Of a stretch of DNA of 64,000 bases, positions 41,836 through 53,224 are shown one piece after another (the first letter of the stretch is position 1; every line of letters begins with the position of its first letter). The notes beneath the pieces are model-generated. The model was not told the origin of the DNA and did no database searches. It was given only the letters and a program-made list of their open reading frames with translations. Source of the stretch: Perognathus longimembris pacificus (lineage: Eukaryota > Chordata > Mammalia > Rodentia > Heteromyidae); NCBI RefSeq assembly GCF_023159225.1, contig NC_063161.1, positions 73,250,767 through 73,314,766 on the forward strand, read 5' to 3'. Made by a program: the position numbers and the translations under genes.

Positions 41836-43322
41836 TCTCAGGGATGTGTCATGGTGACAGGAAGTCCAGCAAACACAGGGAAAGACCGAGGGGTGGGAGA
41901 CAAAATGATTTTGGTACACAGAGGGGGAAACATTTCCAGGGAAAAGCACATAAAACAAAGCAAGGTGTTGGGAGGTGGGATGAGGGGTGATGGAAGGGAG
42001 GGGAAGCAGGCGTCATTTCGCCTGGGAATATGTGAAGGGGTTGGTAGGGAGCAGAGGCACACAAGACCGTGCCTCTGTTCAGCACCCTTGATCACCTGTT
42101 GGTCCCAACACCGATTTGTTCCTGTCACAAAGAAACCCATGCAGGAGTGGCTCGATCAGGGCAGCAGGGTGTCCCCCCCCCCGCCTCCCCCGCGCCCCCC
42201 GTTCCTGGGTGCAGCTGGGCTCAGAACAGTGCATCAGACCCTGCACACAGACAGGGGCAAGGCATGTTGGGATTTGCCATCAAGAATTGATAAAAGCAAT
42301 CTTAGGAAACGTTTGGCCTAGATGGTGCATCTAGCGCTCCCTCTGAGAAGTGTTGGCTGGGAGAGAGCTCTCTGGACCCATGGCCGGGACGGGGTCTTTC
42401 CCTCCGGCATCCTGCTCTGTCTTCGGCTGTTTTTGAATCCTTCACAGGGTGCCATGTGCCAGCCTGGGCAGGTGGCTTTGGACCACAGCTCATTAGCAGC
42501 CAGCGCTTCCCTGAGGGTTAGCTATGAGGAGGCAGAGCCACAGGACAAATCCTACCCTGCCTATTCTCACACCTCCAGGAGCACAGGGCTTGGGCTCAGC
42601 TCACACACCTGGCCACCAGCCCCTGCGGAGCCTGGCTGGAACTGGAAGTGAGACAGTCCCTGCCTTCTTCCACCCCTACCTTGGTTTCCCCCATGACACC
42701 CACCTCTTGGTGGCCTCTGTGGTGTGCAGGCGACTTTCTCTTGAGCATCCATCTTTGCCTTGGTGGAAAGAATTTAGCCAAACCCACGAGAGCCCTTGCT
42801 GTCTTAGTGACACCCCAATCTGCCACAGCTGACTCCCGGGACCCCGTTCTTAAGAGGACAAGCTCGGGTCTTTGGGGGAGGGGGTGTTAGGACACACACC
42901 ATACCTGTGTGTATATATATGTGGAAGCCCTGGTGATTGCTGTGTTGGTCTTGGATGCCTGCGGTGACACACGAGTGCACAGCATGGGCACTGGAGAGGA
43001 CTTGCTTAGACCTTACTGCAAAGCAAAACTTATTATCTGAAGATGGATCCATTTCTGTGGCTTGTGTTTGCAGGTCCCCCCCAGATGGCTAATTACCATA
43101 GAAAGATGTGTGCAAGCTCTGGCTTTCCCCCCTCCCCCTCCCTCTTCCTGCCCGGCTGTGGTGTTCTGCCTCCGCCATAATGGCTCTGATGGGCTGACGA
43201 GCTTATGACCTCTTACAGCAAGCAGAAGGCCCGGATCTGAAGACAGGAAGGTCATTGTGGAGACAAACGTGCACATGTCCGAGCCAGCAGGAAGAAAGGA
43301 AATAGAAAACAAAATAAACAGG

Positions 43323-43324
<2 letters not shown>
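41836..43324. other. unique sequence, no gene seen
   Basis: Mostly GC-rich with a C-rich tract at 42171-42200. Frames of 80-110 codons exist on both strands without domains. 43010-43110 holds 'ggctaattaccatag'. Confidence 0.42.

Positions 43325-43369
<45 letters not shown>
43325..43369. repeat. (TG)22 microsatellite
   Basis: Pure TG, followed by tgtggggggag. Confidence 0.98.
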
Positions 43370-43370
<1 letters not shown>

Positions 43371-43651
43371 GTGGGGGGAGGTGGGACCCACACATAATTA
43401 CACAAAACAAACAGCATAAATGCCCTGGAAATCTAGTTACAGCAAAATTAAGCAAGGTTCCTGCAAGCATTAATGTTCATGTCCTCCACCGATGGTCTGT
43501 TAGTGTCATTCCCTGGCTTTGATTTATGGAGGAGCAAGACCTGGAGTCACCACTTCCATGCTCCACAAATCCCATTAAGGCTGGAATGGGGCACAGGGTG
43601 GGGGTGGGGGTCTGGCAGGGTCAAAGGCCAGCAGCTCAGGCCTGTGTGGGA
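43370..43651. other. unique sequence
   Basis: No gene recognised. Confidence 0.38.
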
Positions 43652-43785
43652 CCTTCCCTCCCTTCCTCCCTCCCTCCCTCCCTCCCTCCCTCCCTCCCTC
43701 CCTCCCTCCCTCCCTCCCTCCCTCCCTCCCTTCCTCCGTCTTCCTTCCTTCCTTTCCCTTTCCTTCCTCCCTTTTCTTCTTTCCC
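43652..43785. repeat. (CCCT)n polypyrimidine array
   Basis: About 17 perfect CCCT units in the centre (43665-43731) with CCTT/TTCT variants at the edges. Confidence 0.96.
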
Positions 43786-44039
43786 AGATGTAAAATTCTA
43801 TGTGCTCATTGTAACTCTGAAACAATGTGGAGGAGCACAATGACCCCCTTCTGCCATCTCTGTTTCAGGGACTTATAAAGACTTGTGTGGAGGGAGGCCG
43901 CTCTGCTCTGTTTTGCTGTGGGCCGGGCCCTGAGAGCCCAAGCATGAAAGGCCCGGCCCTGGCTGGTGCCATTGGAAAGAGGCAGAACCTTTCAGAGGCG
44001 GGCCTTAGTGATGGTCCTTGGGTCCCGGCACCTGCTGTG
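43786..44039. other. unique sequence
   Basis: No gene recognised. Confidence 0.38.
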
Positions 44040-44312
44040 AACAGGGTGGCAGATCGTCACCTCTGCAGGTTCCTCCTGCCTGCATCTCACCCGCTTCCTG
44101 CTGCATCCTGCATACTTCCCACCCGATTCCTGTCCACTTCCTGCCTGCTTCCTGCCCACTTCCTGCCCACTTCCTGCCACGATGTACCCCAAGTGATGAG
44201 GTGACCCACCTCACATGGGAACTCCAGAACTGTGAGCGGGGAGAAACCTTTTATCTTTGTAAACAAGCCAGCTGACTTGAGTATTTATTACAGCAATGTG
44301 ACACTGACTAAT
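44040..44312 (+). mobile_element. ancient MaLR-type LTR with internal 10-bp expansion
   Basis: The 3' end reads 'gggaactccagaactgtgagc', 'gagaaaccttttatctttgtaaacaagccagc', 'gagtatttattacagcaatgtgacactgactaatgag', close in order to THE1/MST-class LTR ends (gtgagtcaattaaacctctttctttataaattacccag ... tttatagcagcgtga...actaataca). Upstream, at 44094-44178, a block of about eight 10-bp units 'cttcctgccca' has expanded inside it. Confidence 0.6.
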
Positions 44313-45592
44313 GAGAGCTCTGATCTATGCCAGACGATGTTGGCGGCCGTCACAAATCCCAGCTCATTTCCTCGAGAGAACAATTCCAGGTGGGCACTCA
44401 TAGTGTCCCTTCTGCACACGTGGGAACACAGGAGGTCAGTGAGCACCAGCGGCCTGGCAGCCCGAGAAGGAAGCCCAGCCAGTCACGGGCTCTTGAGCGC
44501 TCAGCTGAGACAGGGGCCATGGAACCTCTACAGTCAGGCCCATCTCCCATCCACAGCCAGGAACGATGGGTGGCCACAATGGGACAATCACTGTGCCTGA
44601 GAGTGGGAAGATGGGGGAGCCAAGTCTATAGGAGGAGACAGTGGTCCAGGGCCCTGGGCTGCCCCTCCCAGTTCTCCCGAGCGCCCCAGGGCTGGCAGGC
44701 TGTGTGAGAGGAGCAAGGGTGCCCAGGGTCCCCCAGATCCAGATGGAATGAAGAAGATGACAAGAAGTCCATGGATCTGCCCTCGTGCCCCAGGCTGCCC
44801 GGAGCCGGCCTGGGCTGGAAAACTGAGTTGTGAAGATCACAAAGAACTGGGACAAACCTTCAATCCTCAGGGCATTTGCAAAGGGCCAGACAACATGGGC
44901 AGTGTGGGTAGAGAGAGAAGCATGGTTTGACGAGGAGGGCCCAGTCATTCCCACCAAAGCGACCCTGAAGGCCACTGGGCCTCCCGAGACTGGTCTCAGG
45001 AATGAAAAGCCAAACAAGAACCGAACTAGACATCTGTCTCTGGTTATTACCACCACCAGTCCCCACAGCTACCTCTCACTGACCATTCAATTGCATGCTG
45101 TCTGGGGACAGGAGTGAGCCTCTGTTTAGCCTTTATCAATTGACTTCTCTTTGCAAAGATTACTTGTAAATACAGGGCCCCAAGGTGCAGGGTTTGAGGA
45201 TTGTTGCCTCTCACCAGTTGAAATGTAGAACACAACAAACCATCCACAACCCTTGTACACTTAGCTCCCAGTTTCTAGGAATCAGCTCTGCGGCTGTATA
45301 AGTCTGCCCAGCCTGACCAGCTCTAGGCCCAGTCCACCCAACCCTGGGCTGTCAGCTACGCTCCATCTGCGCAGGCATGGCCTTGGGGGGTCAGCTACGC
45401 TCACCTGTGCAGAACATCTGGAAAAAATGGTGCCTGGCTCGTCACATCCACTAGGGGTGGACAATCGGTGTCCTGGCTGTCTGTTCCGTCAGCCTGGGCC
45501 TGAGGGCCAGGGATGGGGGGGTGATGACGTCCAGGAATCCCTATTCGTAGGGCAGATGGTCCTATGATCTGAAAGTTCTATTCTGAGACCAG

Positions 45593-45593
<1 letters not shown>
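44313..45593. other. unique sequence, no gene seen
   Basis: The 206-codon minus frame (44436-45056) and 122-126 codon plus frames overlap and lack domains or splice boundaries. No interspersed repeats recognised. Confidence 0.42.

Positions 45594-45674
<81 letters not shown>
45594..45674. repeat. (TG)22(AG)19 composite microsatellite
   Basis: Pure TG (45594-45637) joined without gap to pure GA (45637-45674). It combines a Z-DNA-prone block with a triplex-prone block. Confidence 0.98.
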
Positions 45675-45679
<5 letters not shown>

Positions 45680-46244
45680 GCACATGGCACATCTGTCATT
45701 CTCCTGGTCTCGAATGTCCTCAGGCAATGCTCAGCTGGCATTCGGCAACGCGTCGGGCCCAAGATGACACAGCGCATTGAAAGGTAGGCATTAAAGACCT
45801 CTGATGGCATCAGAGGAGGCAACGAGCCTCCTGCTACGGGGAAGGAAAATGAAAAAAGTGTGAACGTTAAGATCAAACACCAGCGGCTACACAAGCCCAG
45901 CCCGGAAAGGGTCGGGCAGCCGCCCCTCGGGGAAGAGGTGGCAGGATCAGGGCTCCAAAGAATGAACATGACTGAGCTTCAAAACAAACAGATGGATGGA
46001 TCACAGCCTAATTGAGATGCTACTTTGGGATGACTGCCAGGAAGGCTTTGAGCTTTCTTCTAGAGGATGTTCATAGCTCTGCCGGAATATAAATAGACCC
46101 CACTGAGACTGAAATCTGGAAGGGAACAGAAAGACAGTGGTGGCCAATTCGCTACTCTCCGTGCAGAAATCAGAGTCCCAGGAACTCCACTGATTTGTGT
46201 AATGTGGCACAACAGCAGCAGAAAGTGAGTCAACATTTCTTTCA
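45675..46244. other. unique sequence
   Basis: The final part (46185-46235: 'gatttgtgtaatgtggcacaacagcagcagaaagtgagtc') resembles the end of an old LTR-type repeat; otherwise nothing recognised. Confidence 0.38.
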
Positions 46245-46400
46245 CTTATTCTTTCCTCCTTCTTGTCCTCCTGCTTTTCCTCCAGATCCCGTTCCTTCTC
46301 CTCCCCGTTTCCTTCTCTTTCTTATCTTTCTCTTCCTCTTCTTCCTCCTCTTGTTTCTCCTCCTTTCTTCTTTTCTTCCTTGCTCTTCTTTTCGTGGTGG
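46245..46400. repeat. polypyrimidine CTT/CCT-rich tract
   Basis: About 150 bp mostly C and T, irregular, followed by an antisense SINE piece 'tggactgagatttgaactcagggtcttgag' (46398-46427). Confidence 0.85.
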
Positions 46401-46464
46401 ACTGAGATTTGAACTCAGGGTCTTGAGTTTGCTTCACAGGATCCTTGTGAAGAAGAAAGATAAT

Positions 46465-46563
46465 TGCTGGGAGCCAGTTCCTTCCTCCTGTAATCCTAAC
46501 ATGCAGAGAAGCCTGAGGTCCGGAGGGTCATGAATCAAGGCCAGCCCAGGCAGCAAAGTTCTC
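46465..46563 (+). mobile_element. B1-like SINE fragment
   Basis: 'tgctgggagccagttccttcctcctgtaatcctaacatgcagagaagcctgagg' is a degraded left half, then 'ggccagcccaggcagcaaag'. Confidence 0.65.
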
Positions 46564-47146
46564 TGCTGGGCTGAGGAAGTTTGAACCTGGGTCTGTATAG
46601 CTCTAAAGTATCTCACTAAAAATATATAATGTTCATGTTAAATATTGCATAGCGTTCTGTGTCGTAAACAAATAGCAAAACCCCATTTCAGGCTAGCCAC
46701 AGGTGTGCTGGCTGTGCGTGTGGGTCCTTGTCTCCCAGAGCCCTTCCTCTTCTCTTCCTCAGTTGCTGGAAGCTCGTCCATGCCATCAGTTGAAAGCCTC
46801 ATCAGGTGTGGGACTGGCGGTGGCATCGCAATGAGCAGCAGGCAGGCCCCATGTGCGCGGTCTGGGATCGTGAGCTGCTGGCCCCATGTGCCAGGTCAGA
46901 TGATCGTGAACTGGCTGTCCACTCTGGCCACTGCCCTTTCTGCTGAGATGACTTCTGTGGTAGAGGAAGTTAGAGCTGTCTGCACCCACACAGGTGAGCC
47001 CTTGTCACCTTGTCTTTTCCTGACCTCTGGGATTTGCACGAAGCTTATGTCAGAACATGAGCTGAGTGGAGAGGACATTACTTATGAGCCACGGTGTTTA
47101 CGGGTTGTCCTGTGGCTGTGAGCACTGCAGAGCCCTGGGATGGATA
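46564..47146. other. unique sequence, no gene seen
   Basis: The 158-codon plus frame (46645-47121) is open through non-repetitive DNA, but I recognise no domain or splice boundary. It remains a weak coding candidate. Confidence 0.35.
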
Positions 47147-47188
47147 GTGTGTGTGTGTGTGGGGGGGGGGATGGACACACACACACAC
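47147..47188. repeat. (GT)7-G10-(AC)7 inverted simple repeat
   Basis: (GT)7 at 47147-47160 and (AC)7 at 47175-47188 are perfect reverse complements around a 14-nt G-rich loop, so a 14-bp hairpin is possible. Confidence 0.95.
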
Positions 47189-48330
47189 GAACCCAAGCCA
47201 GAGTTCTGGATACAGGGGGCCCCCGGGGCAGTGGGGTGTCCTCGGCAAACTTTGTATGAATAGAAAACACAAAACCAAAGCCACACACAAGCATGGAAAA
47301 GGAAACGGCCCCCTTGCATTTGGAGCCGTGGAGGCTCAGTGGCTCAGAGGCCGCTGAGGCGGAGAGGAGAGCGATGGGTAGTAAGCTGGGAGGCTGACAG
47401 ACAGGAGAGTTCCGCAAACCTGGGACAAAGGGGGAAAGGGGCTGCTGGAGCAGGGGGACTAGGGCGGTAGTGATGGCAGTTGTGACCACTCATGTCCCGT
47501 GGGCTTCCAGCCCCCCATAACCGAGCTCCTCCTCCCTCCCCCCAGGCTGGGTACCCCCCCTTAGTGTGAGATCTCCCCAGATCTGAAACCTTTTCATCAT
47601 GGACATGACTCCCCACCTGAAAAATTGCACACCCGGCTCCCAGTGACAGGTCCCAGGGACGGGAGAAACACGTTCCCAAATCACCTCCTTCATCCTTGGT
47701 CGATGGTGCGTGTGAAACACACGCGGATTTCACGTGTAGACATACATCCCTTCCCCAAATTCTAAACCCTGCAACTCGGGGACCACGGCTGGCCTGGTCC
47801 CATGTGTACCGGACCTGTGTGAGAGCATCTGGAAGGTTCCATGACCTTCCCAGGGACCTCTCCCAGCTTCCTGGAGAGCTCTTCTGCCTGTGCACTGTGC
47901 ACTGTGCTCTTGGCCGTCGCCAAGAGCTTCGTGTTCTTAGAATAAACAACACCAACAGACCCAAAGGCCGGACCACGGGTCTCGTGTGGAGGTTAATCAC
48001 AGGAGGGCCTGTCCAGGGTCAGACAGGTAAGTGTGCACACACACAGGCTGACATGTAGGATCCCTCGCAACTACTCACAGTTTAACAAGTGCCCCTGGGA
48101 AGGAGTGAGGGAGGATGTGTGTGTGTGGGTGAACAGAGGAGGGGGCAGGGAGGGAGGACACGGTCACTGTCCTCCACATCCATGTGTGAAAATGGGCCCT
48201 GTGACTTGAGGGAGGGGCGGGTCTGGGAGCCACGGAGAGATCGGGTGACTCGGATTAAGGTGTGTCGTTCTCATACACCCACATGCTGAACTGAAGCCCT
48301 TTGTACAACTTCTCAAAAATAAAATTACTG
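47189..48330. other. unique sequence, no gene seen
   Basis: GC-rich. The 218-codon minus frame (47344-48000) is unrecognised and crosses no splice-like boundaries. Confidence 0.42.
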
Positions 48331-48349
48331 TTTAAAAAAAAAACACACC

Positions 48350-48620
48350 CCACAGTTGTTCACCATCACCCACCAAATATTGCTTCATTAACTCCAAGAT
48401 GGTAATTAACTCCATGTCAGCCTTCTGGCTCCGGGCAAATATCTCTAATTCCTTTATCTTTCCTCCTCCTAGTCTGCATCCATCTAACCGTTAATCACGC
48501 GCCTTGGCCTCTCCCCACCATCAGAGGAAGGAGAAGAAACCCTTTAAATAGAAGCTAGTCACGTGTGGCCTCCGCTAAGCCGTTTACAGACGCCCTGACC
48601 TTCAACGAAGCCAGACACGC
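48350..48620. other. candidate conserved noncoding element
   Basis: Repeat-free: 'atattgcttcattaactccaag', 'gatggtaattaactcc', 'atctctaattcctttatc', 'aaccgttaatcacgcgcc', 'tttaaatagaagctagtcacgtg'. The E-box CACGTG and several TAAT cores lie within 200 bp. Confidence 0.4.
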
Positions 48621-48639
48621 GCAGGCTGCACTGGCGCAG

Positions 48640-48690
48640 GTGTGTGTGTGTGTGTGTGTGCTCGCGCACACGCAGGCGCGAGTGTGTGTG
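48640..48690. repeat. (TG)n and CG-containing alternating tract
   Basis: (TG)11 then 'ctcgcgcacacgcaggcgcgag' then TGTGTG; the CTCGCGC/GCGCGAG arms are a 7-bp inverted pair. Strong Z-DNA and hairpin potential. Confidence 0.9.
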
Positions 48691-49195
48691 GTGTACCCAT
48701 TCGTAAAGGTGGGTTAATGGTCTAGGTCAGCAGGCACAGGAGGAAATGACTGACTTAGCAGTGAGTACACCTCGATCATTTCACATTACAAATCTCACAC
48801 CCCTGCCCCGCGTCACCTTGAAGGATGGGTTTCATTCATTCCCCTCTAAGGCTGAGGACGGTTGCTCACTCTGTCAGGATGCCTGAGGCACACACCAGTC
48901 CAGATGCAGTTTTTATGGCCCGTGACAGCAGGAAACAAGCAAACCCGGGAGGAGGGTGAAGGGAGGCTGGCCTCCCTCTCCCTGCCTGGCGGGCTTTGTC
49001 CAGAGGGGAGAAATGGACGCTGTCACTAGGAGAGGGCTGGCCTGGTGCCTGAGGCGGGGGGCAGGGGGAGATGTTTGGTCCTCTTTAGGGAACAGAAAGA
49101 GGCGAGTCACCCATGGGCCCGCAGAGGTCTCCACCCTGCTGACTGCATGTGGCAGGACGGCTGAGTCGCAAAGGCTGCCCGGGCCCCAACCACCC
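48691..49195. other. unique sequence
   Basis: No gene or repeat recognised. Confidence 0.38.
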
Positions 49196-49350
49196 TCACA
49201 TCATCTTGAGGCTGACAAGATTACTTATTCCTCTTATCTGGGCTTTGTGAAGTAATTACCACGGAAATGATTAGGATAATGCAATATGGGTGACTTTAAG
49301 GCATGACGCATTGTGGTTGGCATTCTTAGTTTGTTGTCATAGTTACACAT
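49196..49350. other. candidate conserved noncoding element
   Basis: Compact AT-rich block with 'caagattacttattcctcttatctggg', 'gaagtaattaccacggaaatgattaggataatgcaatatg'. Contains GATTA/TAAT cores and a TTATCT GATA-type site. Confidence 0.4.
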
Positions 49351-49974
49351 CTAGGCTTGGGACTCAGTTCCCCCCTCCCCCACCCTCCGTCCTCCCCCTC
49401 CCCCCCCACTGAGTGAGGACCTGGGTTGGCCAGACCATGGTCTGTCCATCCCAGGGCTTTGGAGCTACGGTCGAGCCACGGCTGGGAGTCTCCTCCCATG
49501 CCCAGCCTGGGGCTGCAGTGTCCACTACAGGGTCTGGGCGTCCATCCTCCTCTGGGCCTCTCAGTGGGGAAGAGCCAGCCATCACTGCCTCCCTTAGACG
49601 CCAAAGAAAGACGGCCCGGCCCTGCGGCACTCCGTCCCAAGCCAAGAGACAAATGCCAGTTCCTGTCTTCCATGAAATATTGAAGAAGACATTAGCCACA
49701 GCAGTGGCCGGAAGGCGGACCTCATGGGAGACAAGAGAATGTTCTAGAGAGGGGCTTTCTATTTCCTGGGAAGGACAAGATGGTTTTCCATCACCACCAC
49801 CACCACCACCTCTGTTCTCGACCCGTCTTTTAAAGAATGAGCCAAGATAGAGCGGGCATTGTGGAGAAAATGAAAAACACAAAACAAGAACAGAAAGAAA
49901 AGAAACGAAAAATAAAAAAGAAAACGAGTGAGGACTCCATGTTGAAATAGCAGAACTCAACATCAAAAGGCTGG
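49351..49974. other. unique sequence, no gene seen
   Basis: The 254-codon minus frame (49364-50128) spans GC-rich DNA, a (CCA)n stretch (49792-49809) and A-rich DNA and shows no domain, so I judge it chance. Confidence 0.42.
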
Positions 49975-50050
49975 GGGGACTTCGTGGTAGGGGGGCTTCA
50001 TGGTAGAACGCATGAGGCCCTGGGTTTGGCTCCTTGGTACCATATAAACA
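49975..50050 (+). mobile_element. ID-like SINE remnant
   Basis: 'gggggcttcatggtagaacgcatgaggccctgggtttggctcc' then an A-rich region; the 5' part is poorly preserved. Confidence 0.6.
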
Positions 50051-50242
50051 AAAATTAAATAAAACTAAAAAAAGAAAGCTCACTAAAAAAAAAAAGGCCT
50101 GGAAACAGCAGGGTTCAAAAGTAAACATGTTAAATGATTAAACAACAACAAAAAGATCGTTCTGGTAATCTTGGTGGTAAGTATCCTATTTAGTAGCATC
50201 AAGATATATAAAAATATGGCTATTATAAAGAGGAAGAAGAAG

Positions 50243-50385
50243 TCCAGGTGTTGTGGCTCATGTCTAGAACCCCAACCACTCAGGAGGCACAGACTGGGAG
50301 GATGGAAGTTCAAGGCTGGTAGAGCGCCTGCCACCTAAGCGTGAGGCCCTGAATCCAAATCCAGTACTGCCAAAAAAAGAGAGAA
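50243..50385 (+). mobile_element. composite SINE, internally deleted
   Basis: B1-like start 'tccaggtgttgtggctcatgtctagaaccccaaccactcaggagg', 'gttcaaggctgg', then a tRNA-like part 'tagagcgcctgccacctaagcgtgaggccctgaatccaaatccag' and an A-rich tail. It is shorter than other composites. Confidence 0.8.
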
Positions 50386-50386
50386 G

Positions 50387-50600
50387 GGGCTGGGGATATG
50401 GCCTAGTGGCAAGAGTGCCTGCCTCGGATACACGAGGCCCTGGGTTCAATTCCCCAGCACCACATATACAGAAAATGGCCAGAAGTGGTGCTGTGGCTCA
50501 AGTGGCAGAGTGCTAGCCTTGAGCGGGAAGAAGCCAGGGACAGTGCTCAGGCCCTGAGTCCAAGGCCCAGGACTGGCCAAAAAAAAAAAAAAAAAAAAAG
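50387..50600 (+). mobile_element. IDL-Geo dimeric SINE, intact
   Basis: Inserted into the tail of the previous SINE. ID-like half 'ggggctggggatatggcctagtggcaagag' with 'gggttcaattccccagc'; Geo half 'gtggctcaagtggcagagtgctagccttgagc' to 'aggactggcc'; A21 tail. The flanks 'aaagagaga' on both sides look like the target duplication. Confidence 0.96.
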
Positions 50601-50689
50601 AGAGAGAGAAAGACATACCAGAAAAAGAATAAGACTCAGAAAAGTCAGCATTCTTTTTGTTTTGATAAATGTTCATATAGTGAAATAAG

Positions 50690-51120
50690 ACTGGATTAAT
50701 TCATATCAATCTCTACATCTACTGCTTCTTTAAACTTTTCTTTTGATCTGGAGAATTTGTTTTTTCTTATCATGAAGGAGTCGGCCACATACGAGGCCTT
50801 GAGGAAAACTTAATAAACCTCAGCGCACCGAAATTGTGGGTTTCATATTTGCTGATCACAAAGCAAAATAATAATGATAATTATAAATGCTTAAAATACC
50901 CACTTGCTTAGACATTAAAACAAAAACTGTAATACGTTTTTGAGTCACTGGGGAAATCAGAATCGTAATTATAGGCTGTTGGGAAAAATAATGACAATCA
51001 AACAAGGCCAGTCAACTCTTCCGGAACGCAGTGGAAGGAGAAGTAGAGAGAAATGCACGCCTGTGGATACTGAAGACTTTTTTTTTTACCCAATAAAGAG
51101 TGTAAACAAATACAACTTCA
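50690..51120. other. candidate conserved noncoding element
   Basis: AT-rich, 430 bp, no recognised repeat: 'ctggattaattcatatcaatc', 'aaaataataatgataattataaatgc', 'atcgtaattataggc', 'aataatgacaatcaaac'. Confidence 0.38.
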
Positions 51121-52079
51121 GCCCTGGTGGGTGTCTGGGGTGACAGGTGGAGTAGGGTGGGGGGTGGGCGGTGGGGAAGGAGCGGGGAGTAACTGGCCAG
51201 GCCAGTCTGCAGAGATGGGTATGGGTGGGCCGGGAATGCAGGCTGCTAGTGTAAGGTACCCCCTCTGCCATGTCTCCCCACGGGCTGCCCCCTTCCCACC
51301 CCACACCCATCTCGTTATTCCTGTCTCCCTCAGTGGCATGGGAAAGTCGTAGAGAACGAGAAGACGAGTCCAGCGTGGCTCTGGGCTCTGAGGAGAAGGG
51401 TCACAGCCGCCTCTCGGGGGCGTGGAGCGGCTCCCATGCGTTCCCCAGGCCTGCTGGTGAGGCTCTCTCTGCATGAGCCCCTTAGACGTGGACTCCGGAG
51501 GGCAGAGCCTCACACCCGCCCTGCTGCCCCTCACGTCTCATTACTGGGGGTCCACTTCAGTACCATTTCAGAAGGGGCCGAACCCTAATACCCCCTTCCT
51601 GGATGTGGCCCATGAGCCAGCTGTCGGAGGGGGGCATCTGATCTAACAGCCCAGTGTGCAGAGATAGATTCTCATTCTAGAAGGACCTAGAATGATACTT
51701 GGCAGTGCCACTGTGAGGCACCATTCACGAAGCGGGGGGGGAAGGAGGTACCCAGAGAATCAGTGATGCCACTGTCCTTAATAACGGAGCTCAGGGAGGT
51801 GGCTGGATATCAGGCAAACACCTTGTGCTGAGAGCCGGAATCTGGGAGCACTAGGGCAGTGGCTGGAAACCTCTGTGATGTTAGCCATGTGTTTCCCATC
51901 GAGGGGAGGGCATGGGGAGGGGGGGGGCTTCCTGATTTTGTCTGGGAATAGACTGTTAAGCAAAGAAGGCAGGGAGGACCCGGAGAAACCCAGTAGTGCC
52001 CATGTGCCCCACGGGATCTAGGCAGATACAAATCGACACTGCCACGCCTGCCAACACAGGCAGAAAGGAGGAGAGGAGA
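51121..52079. other. unique sequence, no gene seen
   Basis: GC-rich. G-rich stretch 51140-51190 and G run 51735-51742. No gene. Confidence 0.42.
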
Positions 52080-52385
52080 ATGAGATTGTGAGGATCACCA
52101 CTGGAGGCCAGCCCAGGCAGAAACATTCATGAGATCCCTCCTCATCTCATAGCTGGGCACAATGGTGGACACTTTTATCTCAAGCTACGCAGGAGGCTGA
52201 AATCCAGAAGATCTTGTTTCAAAGCTAGCCTGGGCACTAATGTCCCAGCAGTACAGCAGTACATCTCCAAACCAACCAGCTCAAAGCAGTTGCTGGAGGC
52301 ATGGGTCAGGTGGAAGGATGACAGCCAAGAAAGTCAGCCAAGCAAGCTCCAGGCCCTGGGTTCAAACGCAGTACCACTGAGTCAA
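52080..52385 (+). mobile_element. long composite SINE, diverged
   Basis: 'gctgggcacaatggtggacacttttatctcaagctacgcaggaggctg', 'caaagctagcctgggc', later 'gccctgggttcaaacgcagtacc' as the B-box region. Layout fits the long subfamily. Confidence 0.68.
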
Positions 52386-53224
52386 CAGGAAGTAAACTGC
52401 AGGATTCTGGGACAGCTCCTCTATCGGCCGCCAAGTTTCTTGTTAGCCAGTGATGTCCATGTCTGCAGATGACAATAGGACTCAGCCCAGGGCTATGGAT
52501 TGAAACTGTCTAAAACTCAGGCTGTAATTTCATCACCACACTGGTGGTAACGGGAGACTTCAGACGTTTTCTCTTTGGCTTGGTTTCTAGAACATTCTTC
52601 TGGATGCTCTAAAATACACTAGCATTGCAGAAAACCCCCTACAATGTTTTCCCAGCCAGGTCCTGGAGGTGAGGAAGGAAAGGGAACAGGGAAGGTGTCC
52701 GCCCAACCAAGCCACACTGCCATCTCAGGGTCGCGGAACATTCTAGACATGCTTCTGTGTCTCACGGGCTCCAGACAAACCACCAAGGGAAGAAATGGTC
52801 TCTGGGATGTGAATCTTTTCCATCTTTCCAGATGCATTGTTGAGATCTGACTGCCCATGGCAGAGACTGAGGGGTGGGATTTCTTTGGGAATCAGAAGGC
52901 CCCCCTCTGGGGGTCTGAGTGAGAAGAGGGCTCTTACCAGACTCATTAGAAGACACAGATGTTAGATATATCCTCCCAGAAGGCTTCCCCATGGTCTGCA
53001 TCCTCCCAACTCTAGAGGCCAGAAATCAATAAAGAATTTTCCATGGGGGACTCCCACGTGGTCAGCGGGTGGAATCAGGTCCAGAGGGGTGGCTCCAATG
53101 AGTGGCCTGCATGTTTTCGAGCTCTTCAGATCCCTGTGATCATTGAACCCTGAGCTCTTTCCAGTCAATGGCAGCATCCCCCCAGGGTGAAGCAGGGCCC
53201 GAGGCCAAGCCCACAGCCGGGCAC
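52386..53224. other. unique sequence, no gene seen
   Basis: No gene or repeat recognised with confidence. Confidence 0.4.

Noticed and set aside
44436..45056. 206-codon minus-strand frame
   Set aside because: Unique DNA but no domain and no splice-bounded segment.
46645..47121. 158-codon plus frame as a gene
   Set aside because: Non-repetitive but with no recognised domain or splice signal; kept only as a weak possibility in the feature list.
47344..48000. 218-codon minus-strand frame
   Set aside because: GC-driven, no domain, overlaps plus-strand frames of similar quality.
49364..50128. 254-codon minus-strand frame
   Set aside because: It spans GC-rich DNA, a CCA repeat and A-rich DNA in one frame, with no domain or consistent composition.
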